NCBI RefSeq assembly: GCF_014196305.1 | Contig: NZ_JACIDJ010000006.1 | Coordinates: 62,001-126,000 of the forward strand | DNA from: Roseococcus suduntuyensis | GTDB lineage: Bacteria > Pseudomonadota > Alphaproteobacteria > Acetobacterales > Acetobacteraceae | Reading direction: 5' to 3' | DNA: 64,000 bases | Shown here: in pieces, positions 1-8,239 of the stretch | How positions within the stretch are numbered: the first letter of the stretch is position 1 | How the letters are laid out: every line of letters starts with the position of its first letter | Position numbers and translations under genes: made by a program | Notes under the pieces: model-generated | The model's input: the letters and a program-made list of their open reading frames with translations, nothing else | What the model was told of the DNA's origin: nothing | Database searches by the model: none

Positions 1-2
1 CC

Positions 3-173
3 CATGTGCTGGCGCTGGATGCCGCGGCGCTGGCGCGGCTGGGGCGGGCGGCCCGCGCCGCGGCACCCAGCGTGGCCGCGATGCAGGCGGCCACGCTCGC
101 GGTCTATTCGGAGATGCTGGCCGGTTCGGCGGCGGGCTCCGGTGCCGCAAGCCATTCGGGACGGAGCACATAG
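3..173 (+). CDS. C-terminal end of a probable glycosyltransferase (partial)
   Basis: An open frame enters from the left edge and stops at TAG 171-173. The 56 visible residues are Ala/Arg-rich and contain the stretch MQAATLAVYSEMLA, which resembles the last helix of GT4-type glycosyltransferases, where an aromatic residue-xx-LL pattern often ends the protein. The frame overlaps the 3' end of the convergent NYN gene by 70 bp, which is a long tail-to-tail overlap. The identity rests on a short stretch only; the bases just left of the window would settle it. Confidence 0.45.
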   Translation, partial: HVLALDAAALARLGRAARAAAPSVAAMQAATLAVYSEMLAGSAAGSGAASHSGRST

Positions 174-949
174 CCGCCGCCCGTGCCGTCCTGGCGGACA
201 TAGCCGCCCGCCGCCTCCAGCATCGCATCCACCGAGCCGAAGCCGGCATAGTCACTGCCGCGCAGCGTTTCGCCCGTGCGGTCGCGGACGATCTGGCCGA
301 GGTCCGGCAGATGCAGGGGCTCCGCCGCGCCCTCCATGGTCTCCCGGATCACGCCGAGGATGGCCTGGTTCAGGTCGGGGCCGAAGAGCTGGTCCCGGTT
401 GGCTTCGCGCTGCCAGCCCAGCGCCTCGGCCAGGGCGTCCAGGCCCAGCACCTCATCGGCCGCCGCGCGCACCACGCGGCCCAGCTCCGGATGGGCGACC
501 AGCCGCGTGGTCCGGTCCGCCGCGCGCAGCCGCAGCAGCAGGGGCACGAAGTCGCTGTCGGAGGAGAGCAGGGTGAACTCGTCGATGCGGGCGAGCGGCG
601 AGGCCAGCGCGTCCATGACGTCCAGCGCGATGCGAAGGTCCGCGCCGTTCTTCATGCGGGTCAGGCGCGGGCAGTCCACCACCTCGAAGCCCGCCGCCTG
701 GAAGGCAAATCTGAAGCTGCTGAAATAGCGGCGCATGCCGTCGGCTTCCTCGAGGTAGCCGGCCGGGTTCATGTAGCAGCGGCGCAGCAGGAAGCGGCGC
801 GGAACGCCCTGGCTGAGCCAGGCGAGCCATTCCTCCGGCGCCTCCGCGAAGTGGCGCGCCACCTCGACCCCCGCGCCCTCGCGCAGCCCGGACAGGACAT
901 TGTCGAAATCGACATAGATCGCGCTGCGCCGTGCGTTGTTTTCACTCAT
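104..949 (-). CDS. NYN-domain (PIN-like) putative RNase with C-terminal OST-HTH domain
   Basis: 281-aa protein. The N-terminal NYN fold shows the acidic signature IYVDFDN at residues 11-17 (D14, D16), GADLRIALD near 102-110 and LSSDSDFVPLLLRLR near 128-142, the usual metal-binding aspartates of the LabA/DUF88/Limkain group of nucleases. Residues about 195-265 resemble an OST-HTH (LOTUS) domain, an RNA-binding winged helix often paired with NYN. I chose the ATG at 949 because the domain begins right there; an upstream in-frame start at 1033 would add a low-complexity Ala/Arg leader. It is transcribed divergently from thrS. Likely a cytoplasmic RNA-acting protein; the target is unknown. Confidence 0.85.
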   Translation of the reverse strand: MSENNARRSAIYVDFDNVLSGLREGAGVEVARHFAEAPEEWLAWLSQGVPRRFLLRRCYMNPAGYLEEADGMRRYFSSFRFAFQAAGFEVVDCPRLTRMKNGADLRIALDVMDALASPLARIDEFTLLSSDSDFVPLLLRLRAADRTTRLVAHPELGRVVRAAADEVLGLDALAEALGWQREANRDQLFGPDLNQAILGVIRETMEGAAEPLHLPDLGQIVRDRTGETLRGSDYAGFGSVDAMLEAAGGYVRQDGTGGGYVLRPEWLAAPEPAAEPASISE

Positions 950-1077
950 GATGCCAATCTGCGCGCGGGCGGGGGCCGCCGCAAGCGCCGGTCGCGAGTG
1001 GCCGCCCTTGACCGCGGGGCGGGGGGTGCCCATGGTCCCGCCCCTTCGCGCAACCCCTGTTCTATCGTGAGTCCCCG

Positions 1078-3030
1078 ATGCCCGTGATCACCCTGCCCGA
1101 CGGTTCCACCCGCCCCTTCGACGGCGCGGTGACGGGCACGACGGTGGCCGCCAGCATCGGGCCGGGCCTGGCCAAGGCGGCACTGGCCATGGAGGTGGAT
1201 GGCCGGCTGATGGACCTCTCGGCCGAGATCGGGACGGACGCGAAGCTGCGCTTCATCACCCGCCGCGACCCCGAGGCGCTGGAGATGATCCGCCATGACT
1301 GCGCCCATGTGCTGGCGGAAGCCGTGCAGGAGCTGTTTCCCGGCACCCAGGTGACCATCGGCCCCTCGATAGAGAACGGCTTCTACTACGACTTCCACCG
1401 CAACGAGCCCTTCACCCCCGAGGATTTTCCCGCCATCGAGGCCAAGATGCGCGAGATCATCGCGCGCGGGGCCGCCTTCCAGCGCCGGGTGGTGAGCCGC
1501 GCCGAGGCCGTGGACGTGTTCGTCAAGAAGGGCGAGCGCTTCAAGGTGGAGCTGATCCGCGACCTGCCGGCCGACCAGGTGATCACCCTCTACAGCCAGG
1601 GCGAATGGACCGATCTCTGCCGCGGCCCGCACATGCGGACCACCGCGGACATTGGTCCGGCCTTCAAGCTGCAGAAGGTGGCCGGCGCCTATTGGCGCGG
1701 CAAGCCCGAGAACCCGGTGCTGAGCCGCATCTACGGCACCGCCTGGCGTGACCAGAAGGAACTCGACGCCTACCTCACCATGCTGGAGGAGGCCGAAAAG
1801 CGGGACCACCGCAAGATCGGCCGCGAGATGCACCTGTTTCACCTGCAGGAGGAGGCGACGGGCAGCGTCTTCTGGCATCCGAAGGGCTGGAAGCTCTACC
1901 GCACCGTCGAGGACTACATGCGCCGCCGCCTGGATGCGGCCGACTACGAGGAGGTGAAGACCCCGCAGCTGGTGGACCGCCGCCTCTGGGAAGCCTCCGG
2001 GCATTGGGAAAAATTCCGTCACGCCATGTTCCTCGCCAAGGTCGAGGACAAGGACGAGGCCGACCGCACCTATGCGCTGAAGCCGATGAACTGCCCCTGC
2101 CATGTGCAGATCTTCAACCAGGGCATTCGGTCCTACCGCGACCTGCCGATGCGGATGGCGGAATTCGGCGCCTGCCACCGCTTCGAGCCCTCGGGCGCGC
2201 TGCACGGGATCATGCGCGTGCGCGCCTTCACGCAGGATGACGCGCACATCTTCTGCGAGGAGCACCAGATCGCGGCCGAGACGGTGCGCTTCGTGGACCT
2301 GCTTTCGGCCATCTACCGCGACCTGGGCTTCACCGATTTCCGCGTGAAGTTCAGCGACCGCCCCGAGGTGCGCGCCGGCGAGGACGCCGTATGGGACCGC
2401 GCCGAGGGCGCGCTCAAGGAAGCCTGCGTCACCGCCGGCGTGGAATATGAGCTGAACCCGGGCGAGGGCGCCTTCTACGGCCCCAAGCTGGAATTCGTGC
2501 TGCGCGACGCCATCGGCCGCGACTGGCAATGCGGCACGCTGCAGGTGGATTTCGTGCTGCCCGAGCGGCTGGACGCGACCTATGTGGCCGAGGACGGCAC
2601 CCGCAAGCGCCCGGTCATGCTGCACCGCGCCATCCTGGGCAGCTTCGAACGCTTCCTGGGCATCCTGATCGAGCAGCATGCCGGCCGCTTCCCGCTCTGG
2701 CTGGCGCCCGTGCAGGTGGTGGTGGCGACCATCGTGGACGACGCCACCCCCTTCGCCCAGCAGGCCGCGGCCGCCCTGCGCGCCGCCGGGCTGCGCGTCG
2801 AGACCGACCTGCGGAACGAGAAGATCAACCGCAAGGTGGTGGACCATATCGAGCAGCGCGTGCCCGTGCTGGCCGTGGTGGGCCGGCGCGAGGCGGAGGA
2901 GGGCAAGCTGGTTCTCCGCCGCCTGCCGGGCCGCGAGCAGGAGGTGCTGCCGCTGGCGGAGGCCGTGGCCCTGCTGCGCCGCGAGGGCATGGCGCCCGAT
3001 TTGTCAAGCGCCCCCGTTGCAGCGGAATGA
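1078..3030 (+). CDS. thrS: threonine--tRNA ligase
   Basis: 650 aa, normal family length. It charges tRNA-Thr with threonine at the expense of ATP. Domains in order: TGS (about 1-61), second additional editing domain with H73-xxx-H77 and the later Cys/His pair in DLCRGPHM, class II catalytic core with motif-1-like helix, the zinc-ligand region MNCPCH near 337, motif 2 around [12 protein letters not shown] and the [10 protein letters not shown] segment, then a C-terminal anticodon-binding domain from about 540. The start ATG follows a weak ribosome-binding site but places the TGS domain at residue 1. infC follows after 53 bp, an arrangement common in bacteria, so the two may be co-transcribed. 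Confidence 0.98.
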   Translation: MPVITLPDGSTRPFDGAVTGTTVAASIGPGLAKAALAMEVDGRLMDLSAEIGTDAKLRFITRRDPEALEMIRHDCAHVLAEAVQELFPGTQVTIGPSIENGFYYDFHRNEPFTPEDFPAIEAKMREIIARGAAFQRRVVSRAEAVDVFVKKGERFKVELIRDLPADQVITLYSQGEWTDLCRGPHMRTTADIGPAFKLQKVAGAYWRGKPENPVLSRIYGTAWRDQKELDAYLTMLEEAEKRDHRKIGREMHLFHLQEEATGSVFWHPKGWKLYRTVEDYMRRRLDAADYEEVKTPQLVDRRLWEASGHWEKFRHAMFLAKVEDKDEADRTYALKPMNCPCHVQIFNQGIRSYRDLPMRMAEFGACHRFEPSGALHGIMRVRAFTQDDAHIFCEEHQIAAETVRFVDLLSAIYRDLGFTDFRVKFSDRPEVRAGEDAVWDRAEGALKEACVTAGVEYELNPGEGAFYGPKLEFVLRDAIGRDWQCGTLQVDFVLPERLDATYVAEDGTRKRPVMLHRAILGSFERFLGILIEQHAGRFPLWLAPVQVVVATIVDDATPFAQQAAAALRAAGLRVETDLRNEKINRKVVDHIEQRVPVLAVVGRREAEEGKLVLRRLPGREQEVLPLAEAVALLRREGMAPDLSSAPVAAE

Positions 3031-3083
3031 ACGCCGCCCCATAAGATTGCCCAATTGCCTCGCAACAGACACAGGAGAAGACC

Positions 3084-3623
3084 ATAGCCCGTGGCCCCAT
3101 GCCGCCCTCGCCGCCCTCGCGCGAAGGCCCCCGCGTCAATGAAGAAATTCGCGTCCCGCAGGTCCGCCTGATCGACGAGAATGGCGAAATGCTCGGCGTA
3201 CTGAGCATCCGCGATGCGCTGTATCGCGCCTACCAGTCGGGCCTGGACCTGCTGGAGATCAGCCCGAACGCGGTTCCGCCCGTCTGCAAGATCACCGATT
3301 ATGGCAAGTTCAAGTACGAACAGCAGAAGAAGGCCAACGAGGCCCGCAAGAAGCAGAAGGTCGTCGAGATCAAGGAAATCAAGGTTCGCCCGAACATTGA
3401 TGACCATGACTACGACGTGAAGATGAAGCAGGCGAAAAGCTTCATCGGCGAAGGCGACAAGGTGAAGGTCACGCTGCGGTTCCGCGGCCGTGAGATGGCG
3501 CACCAGGAACTGGGCGTGAAGCTGCTGGAGCGGATTCGGACGGAACTGGCCGAGATCGTGAAGGTGGAATCCATGCCTCGCCTGGAAAACCGCCAGATGA
3601 TCATGGTGTTGGCGCCGAAGTAG
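3084..3623 (+). CDS. infC: translation initiation factor IF-3, probable AUA start
   Basis: 179 aa from an ATA codon at 3084. IF-3 binds the 30S subunit and discriminates start codons. The IF3-N domain begins with [14 protein letters not shown]; the C-domain contains [17 protein letters not shown] and ends in MVLAPK. The ATA has a good Shine-Dalgarno AGGAGA (3073-3078) five bases upstream. The first in-frame ATG, at 3099, is preceded only by CCCGTGGCCCC with no such site. Non-canonical starts (AUU, AUC, AUA) are known for infC in many bacteria and underlie IF-3 autoregulation. The product certainly is IF-3; the start rests on the Shine-Dalgarno position. Confidence 0.95.
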   Translation: MARGPMPPSPPSREGPRVNEEIRVPQVRLIDENGEMLGVLSIRDALYRAYQSGLDLLEISPNAVPPVCKITDYGKFKYEQQKKANEARKKQKVVEIKEIKVRPNIDDHDYDVKMKQAKSFIGEGDKVKVTLRFRGREMAHQELGVKLLERIRTELAEIVKVESMPRLENRQMIMVLAPK

Positions 3624-3728
3624 CGCCCCTGGCCGCGTCCTTTCGGGGCGGACAGACAACCCTGGCGTGTCTTCCGCCGCTCCGGCTAAATGCATGACCG
3701 GAGCCCCTGTATGGGCCGGGAGGAATGC

Positions 3729-4559
3729 ATGTCGGGCAGTCGTGGCGCGGAAGCGGTCAAATACGTCCTCAGCACGAAGGCCGGGCAGTCCGCGGCCGCG
3801 GGCCTGGCGGTCGAGGGGCTGAAATCCGTCCATGAAAATGCCGGCAACCTGCTGGCCGGCATCCTCGACGTGGCCATGCAGGACCCGGACGGGGATGCTC
3901 TGGACAATCCCTTCTTTGGGCAGAACGGGCATGGCGGGCCGTCACCCAAGACGCAGGAATACCTCTTTCAGAAAAAATCGCTCGGCATGCTCGGTTCCGT
4001 GGTGGTGAACCTGGCCGATGTGGGCGGGCTGACCAGCGGGGCGGGCGCGGTACAGAATTCGGTGGTCTGGTATCGCATCAACGCCCTGTTCAACACGATG
4101 ATCCCGCCGTCGCGGCGCGGCAAGAGCGTGGAGTATGCGGCCTGGTATTCCTGGCAGGTGGCCAAGAAGGCGGTGCCGGCGGGCAGCCTCGAAATCCAGA
4201 TGACGCGCATCATCCGGCAAAAGATGTACAGCACGGCCGGCGGCGTGACCAAGACGGGCATCGCCTTCGGCACGGGTGGACTTGCCGGTATCTTCGTGAA
4301 TGCGGCGGCGAGCCAGTTGCAGGAGAAGCTCGACGCGCTGTTCGGGCAGGATGTGCAGACGCTGGCGCAGGGTCTGCATTGGTACGCCTTCCGGGAATCG
4401 GTCGTGGGCAGTGCGTTCGGCGGGGGGAAGGGGCCCGCCATGCGCATCCTGGAAGTGCTGTGGGAACAGGTGGCTTTCGGGCGCGCGGCCAATGTCTCCC
4501 TGGCCGAGGTAACGAAGGAACCCCAGGGCTGGCTGGTGGTCGCCGACCTGGTCTCCTGA
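3729..4559 (+). CDS. uncharacterised Gly/Ala-rich protein
   Basis: 276 aa from the ATG at 3729, which sits five bases after GGGAGG (3718-3723); an upstream in-frame ATG at 3690 has no such site. I recognise no family. The sequence is rich in Gly, Ala and small hydrophobics, with a stretch GIAFGTGGLAGIFVNAA near residues 190-206 that could contact a membrane, a QLQEKLDALFGQ amphipathic helix after it, and aromatic-rich patches (VVWYRINALF, WYSWQVAKK). There is no signal peptide, no clear catalytic motif and no recognised partner gene. It interrupts an otherwise housekeeping stretch between infC and ffh and is less GC-rich by eye than its neighbours, so it may be an acquired or lineage-specific gene. 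Confidence 0.7.
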   Translation: MSGSRGAEAVKYVLSTKAGQSAAAGLAVEGLKSVHENAGNLLAGILDVAMQDPDGDALDNPFFGQNGHGGPSPKTQEYLFQKKSLGMLGSVVVNLADVGGLTSGAGAVQNSVVWYRINALFNTMIPPSRRGKSVEYAAWYSWQVAKKAVPAGSLEIQMTRIIRQKMYSTAGGVTKTGIAFGTGGLAGIFVNAAASQLQEKLDALFGQDVQTLAQGLHWYAFRESVVGSAFGGGKGPAMRILEVLWEQVAFGRAANVSLAEVTKEPQGWLVVADLVS

Positions 4560-4572
4560 TTCTGCCGCCCGG

Positions 4573-4645
4573 TCTGTCCCGTCGCTTGGCTTGCCCCGTC
4601 GTTTAGCTTGCCCCGTCGTTTAGCTTGCCCCGTCGTTTAGCTTGC
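4573..4645 (+). repeat. 17-bp tandem repeat, three perfect copies plus degenerate ends
   Basis: The unit CTTGCCCCGTCGTTTAG occurs head to tail at 4590-4606, 4607-4623 and 4624-4640 without a mismatch. A degenerate copy (12 of 17 matching) precedes it at 4573-4589, and the first five bases of another copy follow at 4641-4645. The array lies between the uncharacterised gene and ffh and ends one base before the putative -35 box of the ffh promoter. There are no spacers, so it is not a CRISPR. It may be a replication-slippage array or a set of protein-binding sites. Confidence 0.95.
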
Positions 4646-4646
4646 A

Positions 4647-4675
4647 TTGACGCGGCACGGTCGGAAGAGTATCAG
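4647..4675 (+). promoter_or_regulatory. putative sigma-70-type promoter of the ffh operon
   Basis: TTGACG (4647-4652, five of six to consensus) and TATCAG (4670-4675, four of six) are separated by exactly 17 bp and lie about 100 bp before the ffh start. The element abuts the right end of the 17-bp tandem repeats. The function is inferred from sequence match only. Confidence 0.55.
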
Positions 4676-4778
4676 CCAACCTTGGCCTAAGGCCTTTTCC
4701 GGTCCCGCCCCATGCGGGATCACCGTCGCTCCGCGAGATTCGCGCAGCGGCGCATTTTCGTTTGGAGGCGTGTTCACC

Positions 4779-6149
4779 GTGTTCGAGGCGTTGGGTTCCA
4801 AGCTGCAGGGTGTGTTCGACCGCCTGCGCGGCCGTGGCGCCCTCTCCGAAGCCGATGTGAACGACGCTCTGCGCGAGGTGCGTGTGGCCCTGCTTGAGGC
4901 CGATGTCGCGCTTCCGGTCGTGAAGGACATCACCGCCAAGGTGCGTGAGCGCGCGGTGGGGCAGGAGGTGATCCGCTCCATCCAGCCCGGCCAGATGGTG
5001 GTCAAGATCGTCCATGACGCGCTGGTGGACGCGCTTGGCGGGAAGGACGCCGCCAAGGGCATTGATCTTGCGGCCGCGTCCCCGGTGCCCATCCTGATGG
5101 TGGGCCTGCAGGGTTCGGGCAAGACGACCACCTCGGGCAAGATCGCGCTGCGCCTGCGCGGCCGCGAGCGCAAGAAGGTGCTGCTGGCGAGCCTGGACGT
5201 GCACCGCCCGGCCGCGCAGCTCCAGCTGGAGACGTTGGCGCGCCAGGCCGAAGTCACCTCGCTGCCCATCATCGCCGGCCAGACGCCCTTGCAGATCGCG
5301 CAGCGGGCCATGGAGACGGCGCGCGGCGAACTCTATGACGTCGTTATCCTCGACACCGCGGGCCGGCTGGCCATCGACGACGCGCTGATGGACGAGGTGG
5401 CGGCCGTGAAAGCCGCCGTGAAGCCGCACGAGACCCTGCTGGTCGTGGACGCCATGACCGGCCAGGACGCGGTGAACACCGCCCGTGCCTTCAACGAGAA
5501 GGTGGGCGTCACCGGCATCGTGATGACGCGCGTGGATGGCGATGCGCGCGGTGGCGCCGCACTCTCCATGCGCGCCGTCACGGGTGCCCCCATCAAGCTG
5601 CTGGGTGCGGGCGAGAAGCTCGACGCGCTGGAGGATTTCCACCCCGACCGCATCGCCGGCCGCATCCTGGGCATGGGCGACATCGTCAGCCTGGTGGAGC
5701 GCGCGGCCGAGACCATTGACCAGGCCGAGGCCGAGAAGCTCGCGGCCCGGATGCAGAAGGGCCAGTTCTCGCTCGAGGACTATGCCTCCCAACTCAAGCA
5801 GATCGGCAAGATGGGCAGCCTGTCCGGCATGCTCGGCATGCTTCCGGGCATCGGCAAGCTGAAGTCGCAGCTCGAGGGCGCCAACCTCGACCAGACCATC
5901 CTGAAGAAGCAGGCGGCCATCATCTCGTCCATGACGGTGAAGGAACGCCGCAACCCCGACCTCATCAAGGCGTCGCGCAAGCGGCGCATCGCGGCCGGTT
6001 CGGGCTCCTCCGTGCAGGAGGTGAACCGGCTGCTCAAGCAATTCGAGGACATGCGCGACATGATGAAGCGCATGAACAAGATGGGCCAGAAGGGCTTGAT
6101 GCGCGGCGGGCTCGCCGCGCTCATGCCCCAAGGCAAGCGTCCATTCTAG
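4779..6149 (+). CDS. ffh: signal recognition particle protein (SRP54 homologue)
   Basis: 456 aa from GTG 4779. Together with 4.5S RNA it delivers ribosome-nascent-chain complexes to FtsY at the membrane. It has an N-terminal four-helix bundle (FEALGSKLQGVFDRLRG), a GTPase domain with P-loop GLQGSGKTTT near residue 110, DTAGRL and TRVDGDARGG, and a Met-rich C-terminal M domain (MRDMMKRMNKMGQKG) that binds signal peptides and RNA. I chose GTG 4779 because GGAGG (4764-4768) lies ten bases upstream and the protein then begins as in homologues; a closer GTG at 4770 would be only one base from the site. It is the first gene of a five-gene translation operon. Confidence 0.97.
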   Translation: MFEALGSKLQGVFDRLRGRGALSEADVNDALREVRVALLEADVALPVVKDITAKVRERAVGQEVIRSIQPGQMVVKIVHDALVDALGGKDAAKGIDLAAASPVPILMVGLQGSGKTTTSGKIALRLRGRERKKVLLASLDVHRPAAQLQLETLARQAEVTSLPIIAGQTPLQIAQRAMETARGELYDVVILDTAGRLAIDDALMDEVAAVKAAVKPHETLLVVDAMTGQDAVNTARAFNEKVGVTGIVMTRVDGDARGGAALSMRAVTGAPIKLLGAGEKLDALEDFHPDRIAGRILGMGDIVSLVERAAETIDQAEAEKLAARMQKGQFSLEDYASQLKQIGKMGSLSGMLGMLPGIGKLKSQLEGANLDQTILKKQAAIISSMTVKERRNPDLIKASRKRRIAAGSGSSVQEVNRLLKQFEDMRDMMKRMNKMGQKGLMRGGLAALMPQGKRPF

Positions 6150-6170
6150 ACCGACAGGAGAAGTGAGTTC

Positions 6171-6506
6171 ATGGGCCTGAAGATCCGCCTCGCCCGCGCC
6201 GGCGCCAAGAAGCGCCCCTACTACCACATCGTGGTGGCCGACAGCCGCAGCCCGCGCGACGGCCGCTTCATCGAGAAGCTGGGCAGCTACAACCCCATGC
6301 TGCCGGCCGAGCATGCCGACCGCGTGCGCCTGCAGAACGAGAAGATCGCCGAGTGGGTGGGCAAGGGCGCCCTGCCGACCGAGCGCGTGGCGAAGTTCCT
6401 GGGCAAGGCCGGCATCATCCCCATGCCCGTCTACAAGGAGCAGCCCGTCCAGTCCGCGCCGAAGAAGAAGGCGCAGGAACGCGCCGCCGCCGCGGCGCGC
6501 GGCTGA
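6171..6506 (+). CDS. rpsP: 30S ribosomal protein S16
   Basis: 111 aa. It begins with the conserved S16 opening [20 protein letters not shown] and has the [14 protein letters not shown] segment, followed by an Ala/Lys-rich tail typical of alphaproteobacterial S16. An AGGAG site lies at 6157-6161. It is positioned between ffh and rimM as in many proteobacteria. Confidence 0.98.
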   Translation: MGLKIRLARAGAKKRPYYHIVVADSRSPRDGRFIEKLGSYNPMLPAEHADRVRLQNEKIAEWVGKGALPTERVAKFLGKAGIIPMPVYKEQPVQSAPKKKAQERAAAAARG

Positions 6507-6532
6507 GGCACCGGGGCGCATAGGGCGGTACC

Positions 6533-7039
6533 ATGGGCGCGGGAATGATCCTGCTGGGCGAGATCGGGCGGCCGCACGGCGTGCGGGGCCTGGTGCGCGT
6601 CCGCAGCTTCGCCGCCGCGCCCGAGGGCCTCACCGCCTATGGCCCGCTGGTGGATCAGGCCGGCCGCCCCCTCGTGCTGACGCTGGTCGCCCCCGACCTC
6701 GCCCGCATCGACGGCATCACCGACCGCGACGCCGCCGCCCGCCTGACCGGCACCAAGCTCTACGTCCCGCGCGAGGCCCTGCCCCCGCCCGAGGAGGAGG
6801 AGTTCTACCTGGCCGACCTCCAGGGCATGGCCGCCTTCACCGAAGCGGGCGAAAGCCTGGGCGAGGTGCGCGCGGTCGAGGACCATGGCGGCGGGGCATT
6901 CCTGGTGCTGTCCGGCCCGCCCGAGCGCCTCATCCCCTTCACCCGCGCCGCGGTGCCGGTGGTGGATGTGGCGGCGCGGCGCCTCGTCATCGTCCCGCCC
7001 GCCGAAAGCGTGGTGGGACGGGAGGAGGATGCGGCATGA
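6533..7039 (+). CDS. rimM: 16S rRNA processing protein RimM
   Basis: 168 aa. It assists maturation of the 30S head and binds S19. The N-terminal RimM domain carries [15 protein letters not shown]; the C-terminal PRC-barrel region includes [10 protein letters not shown] and [14 protein letters not shown]. It ends in an ATGA overlap with trmD, indicating translational coupling. A second ATG at 6545 (MILLGEIG) is an equally plausible start; the ribosome-binding site in front of 6533 is weak. Confidence 0.96.
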   Translation: MGAGMILLGEIGRPHGVRGLVRVRSFAAAPEGLTAYGPLVDQAGRPLVLTLVAPDLARIDGITDRDAAARLTGTKLYVPREALPPPEEEEFYLADLQGMAAFTEAGESLGEVRAVEDHGGGAFLVLSGPPERLIPFTRAAVPVVDVAARRLVIVPPAESVVGREEDAA

Positions 7040-7743
7040 GCTTCCACGCGACCGCGCTCACCCTCTTCCCCGAGATGTTCCCGGGCCCGCTTGGCCTCTC
7101 CCTCGCGGGGCGTGCCCTGCGCGAGGGGATCTGGCGGCTCGACGCCCAGGACATCCGCGCCCAGGCGCACGATCGCCACCGCACGGTGGATGACACGCCC
7201 TTCGGCGGCGGCGCGGGAATGGTGATGCGGCCCGACGTGGTGGACGCGGCCATCGCGGCCGCCATGCCCGAAGGGGACACGCGCCCGCTGGTCTACCTGA
7301 CCCCGCGCGGGCGCCTGCTCGACCAGGCGCTGGTGCGGGAGATCGCCTCGGGGCCTGGCGTGGTGCTGCTCTGTGGCCGCTATGAGGGCGTGGACCAGCG
7401 TGTGATCGAGGCGCGCGCCATGCGCGAAATCTCGCTCGGCGACTATGTGCTGAGCGGGGGCGAGATGGCGGCGCTGACCCTGCTCGATGCCTGCGTGCGG
7501 CTGCTGCCCGGGGTGATGGGCGGCGCCGAGAGCGCGCTGGAGGAAAGCCACTCCGCCGGCCTGCTGGAATACCCGCACTACACCCGGCCCGCCGAATGGC
7601 AGGGCCGCGCCGTGCCGCCCGTGCTGCTCTCCGGCCACCACGCCGAAGTGGCCCGCTGGCGGCGCGAACAAGCCGAGGCCGCGACGCGCGAGCGCCGGCC
7701 CGATCTCTGGAAACGGATTGCCGCCGGCGCCGCCGCGGCCTAG
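7036..7743 (+). CDS. trmD: tRNA (guanine-N1)-methyltransferase
   Basis: 235 aa. It uses S-adenosylmethionine to make m1G37 in tRNAs that read codons beginning with C, suppressing frameshifting. The SPOUT trefoil-knot elements are visible: [13 protein letters not shown], the GDYVLSGGE segment with the catalytic region, and an N-terminal [13 protein letters not shown] substrate loop. The ATG overlaps the rimM stop (ATGA), which fixes the start even though the frame is open further upstream. Confidence 0.97.
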   Translation: MSFHATALTLFPEMFPGPLGLSLAGRALREGIWRLDAQDIRAQAHDRHRTVDDTPFGGGAGMVMRPDVVDAAIAAAMPEGDTRPLVYLTPRGRLLDQALVREIASGPGVVLLCGRYEGVDQRVIEARAMREISLGDYVLSGGEMAALTLLDACVRLLPGVMGGAESALEESHSAGLLEYPHYTRPAEWQGRAVPPVLLSGHHAEVARWRREQAEAATRERRPDLWKRIAAGAAAA

Positions 7744-7766
7744 ATGAATTGAGAAAGGACTGACCG

Positions 7767-8171
7767 ATGAACCTGTTGCAGCAGTTCGACGCCGAGCAGA
7801 AGGCCAAGCTCGTCGCCGCCCGCCCCGTGCCCGAGTTCGACGCCGGTGACACGGTGCGCGTGATGGTGAAGGTGGTGGAGGGCGAGCGCGTCCGCACCCA
7901 GGCCTATGAGGGCGTGGTGATCGCGCGCTCGAACCGCGGCCTGCACAGCAACTTCACCGTGCGCAAGCTCTCCTACGGCGAGGGCGTGGAGCGCGTCTTC
8001 CCGCTGCATTCGCCCGCCATCGCCGAGATCACGGTGGTGCGGCGCGGCAAGGTGCGGCGCGCGAAGCTCTATTACCTGCGCGGCCGCACGGGCAAGTCGG
8101 CCCGCATCGCCGAGAAGCTGGGGCTGCGCGGCACCAAGGACACGCCGGCCACGCCCGCCGCCGAGGGCTGA
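7767..8171 (+). CDS. rplS: 50S ribosomal protein L19
   Basis: 134 aa. It lies at the 30S-50S interface. It has the conserved [48 protein letters not shown] and [14 protein letters not shown] segments, the longest of which matches the L19 family signature. GAAAGGA lies a few bases before the ATG. It is the last gene of the ffh operon, followed at once by a strong terminator. Confidence 0.98.
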   Translation: MNLLQQFDAEQKAKLVAARPVPEFDAGDTVRVMVKVVEGERVRTQAYEGVVIARSNRGLHSNFTVRKLSYGEGVERVFPLHSPAIAEITVVRRGKVRRAKLYYLRGRTGKSARIAEKLGLRGTKDTPATPAAEG

Positions 8172-8180
8172 GCCTTCCAG

Positions 8181-8208
8181 GGCCGCGCCGCAAGGCGCGG
8201 CCTTTTTT
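8181..8208 (+). terminator. Rho-independent terminator after rplS
   Basis: Perfect 9-bp stem GGCCGCGCC / GGCGCGGCC (8181-8189 and 8194-8202) with a GCAA tetraloop, followed by six T residues (8203-8208). It starts nine bases after the rplS stop codon and ends 31 bases before the leuC start. Confidence 0.93.
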
Positions 8209-8239
8209 GACTGTGACCATCACTTCCGGGGGAAGCACC

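Noticed and set aside
4573-4645. CRISPR array
   Set aside because: Units are contiguous with no spacers and no cas genes are near.
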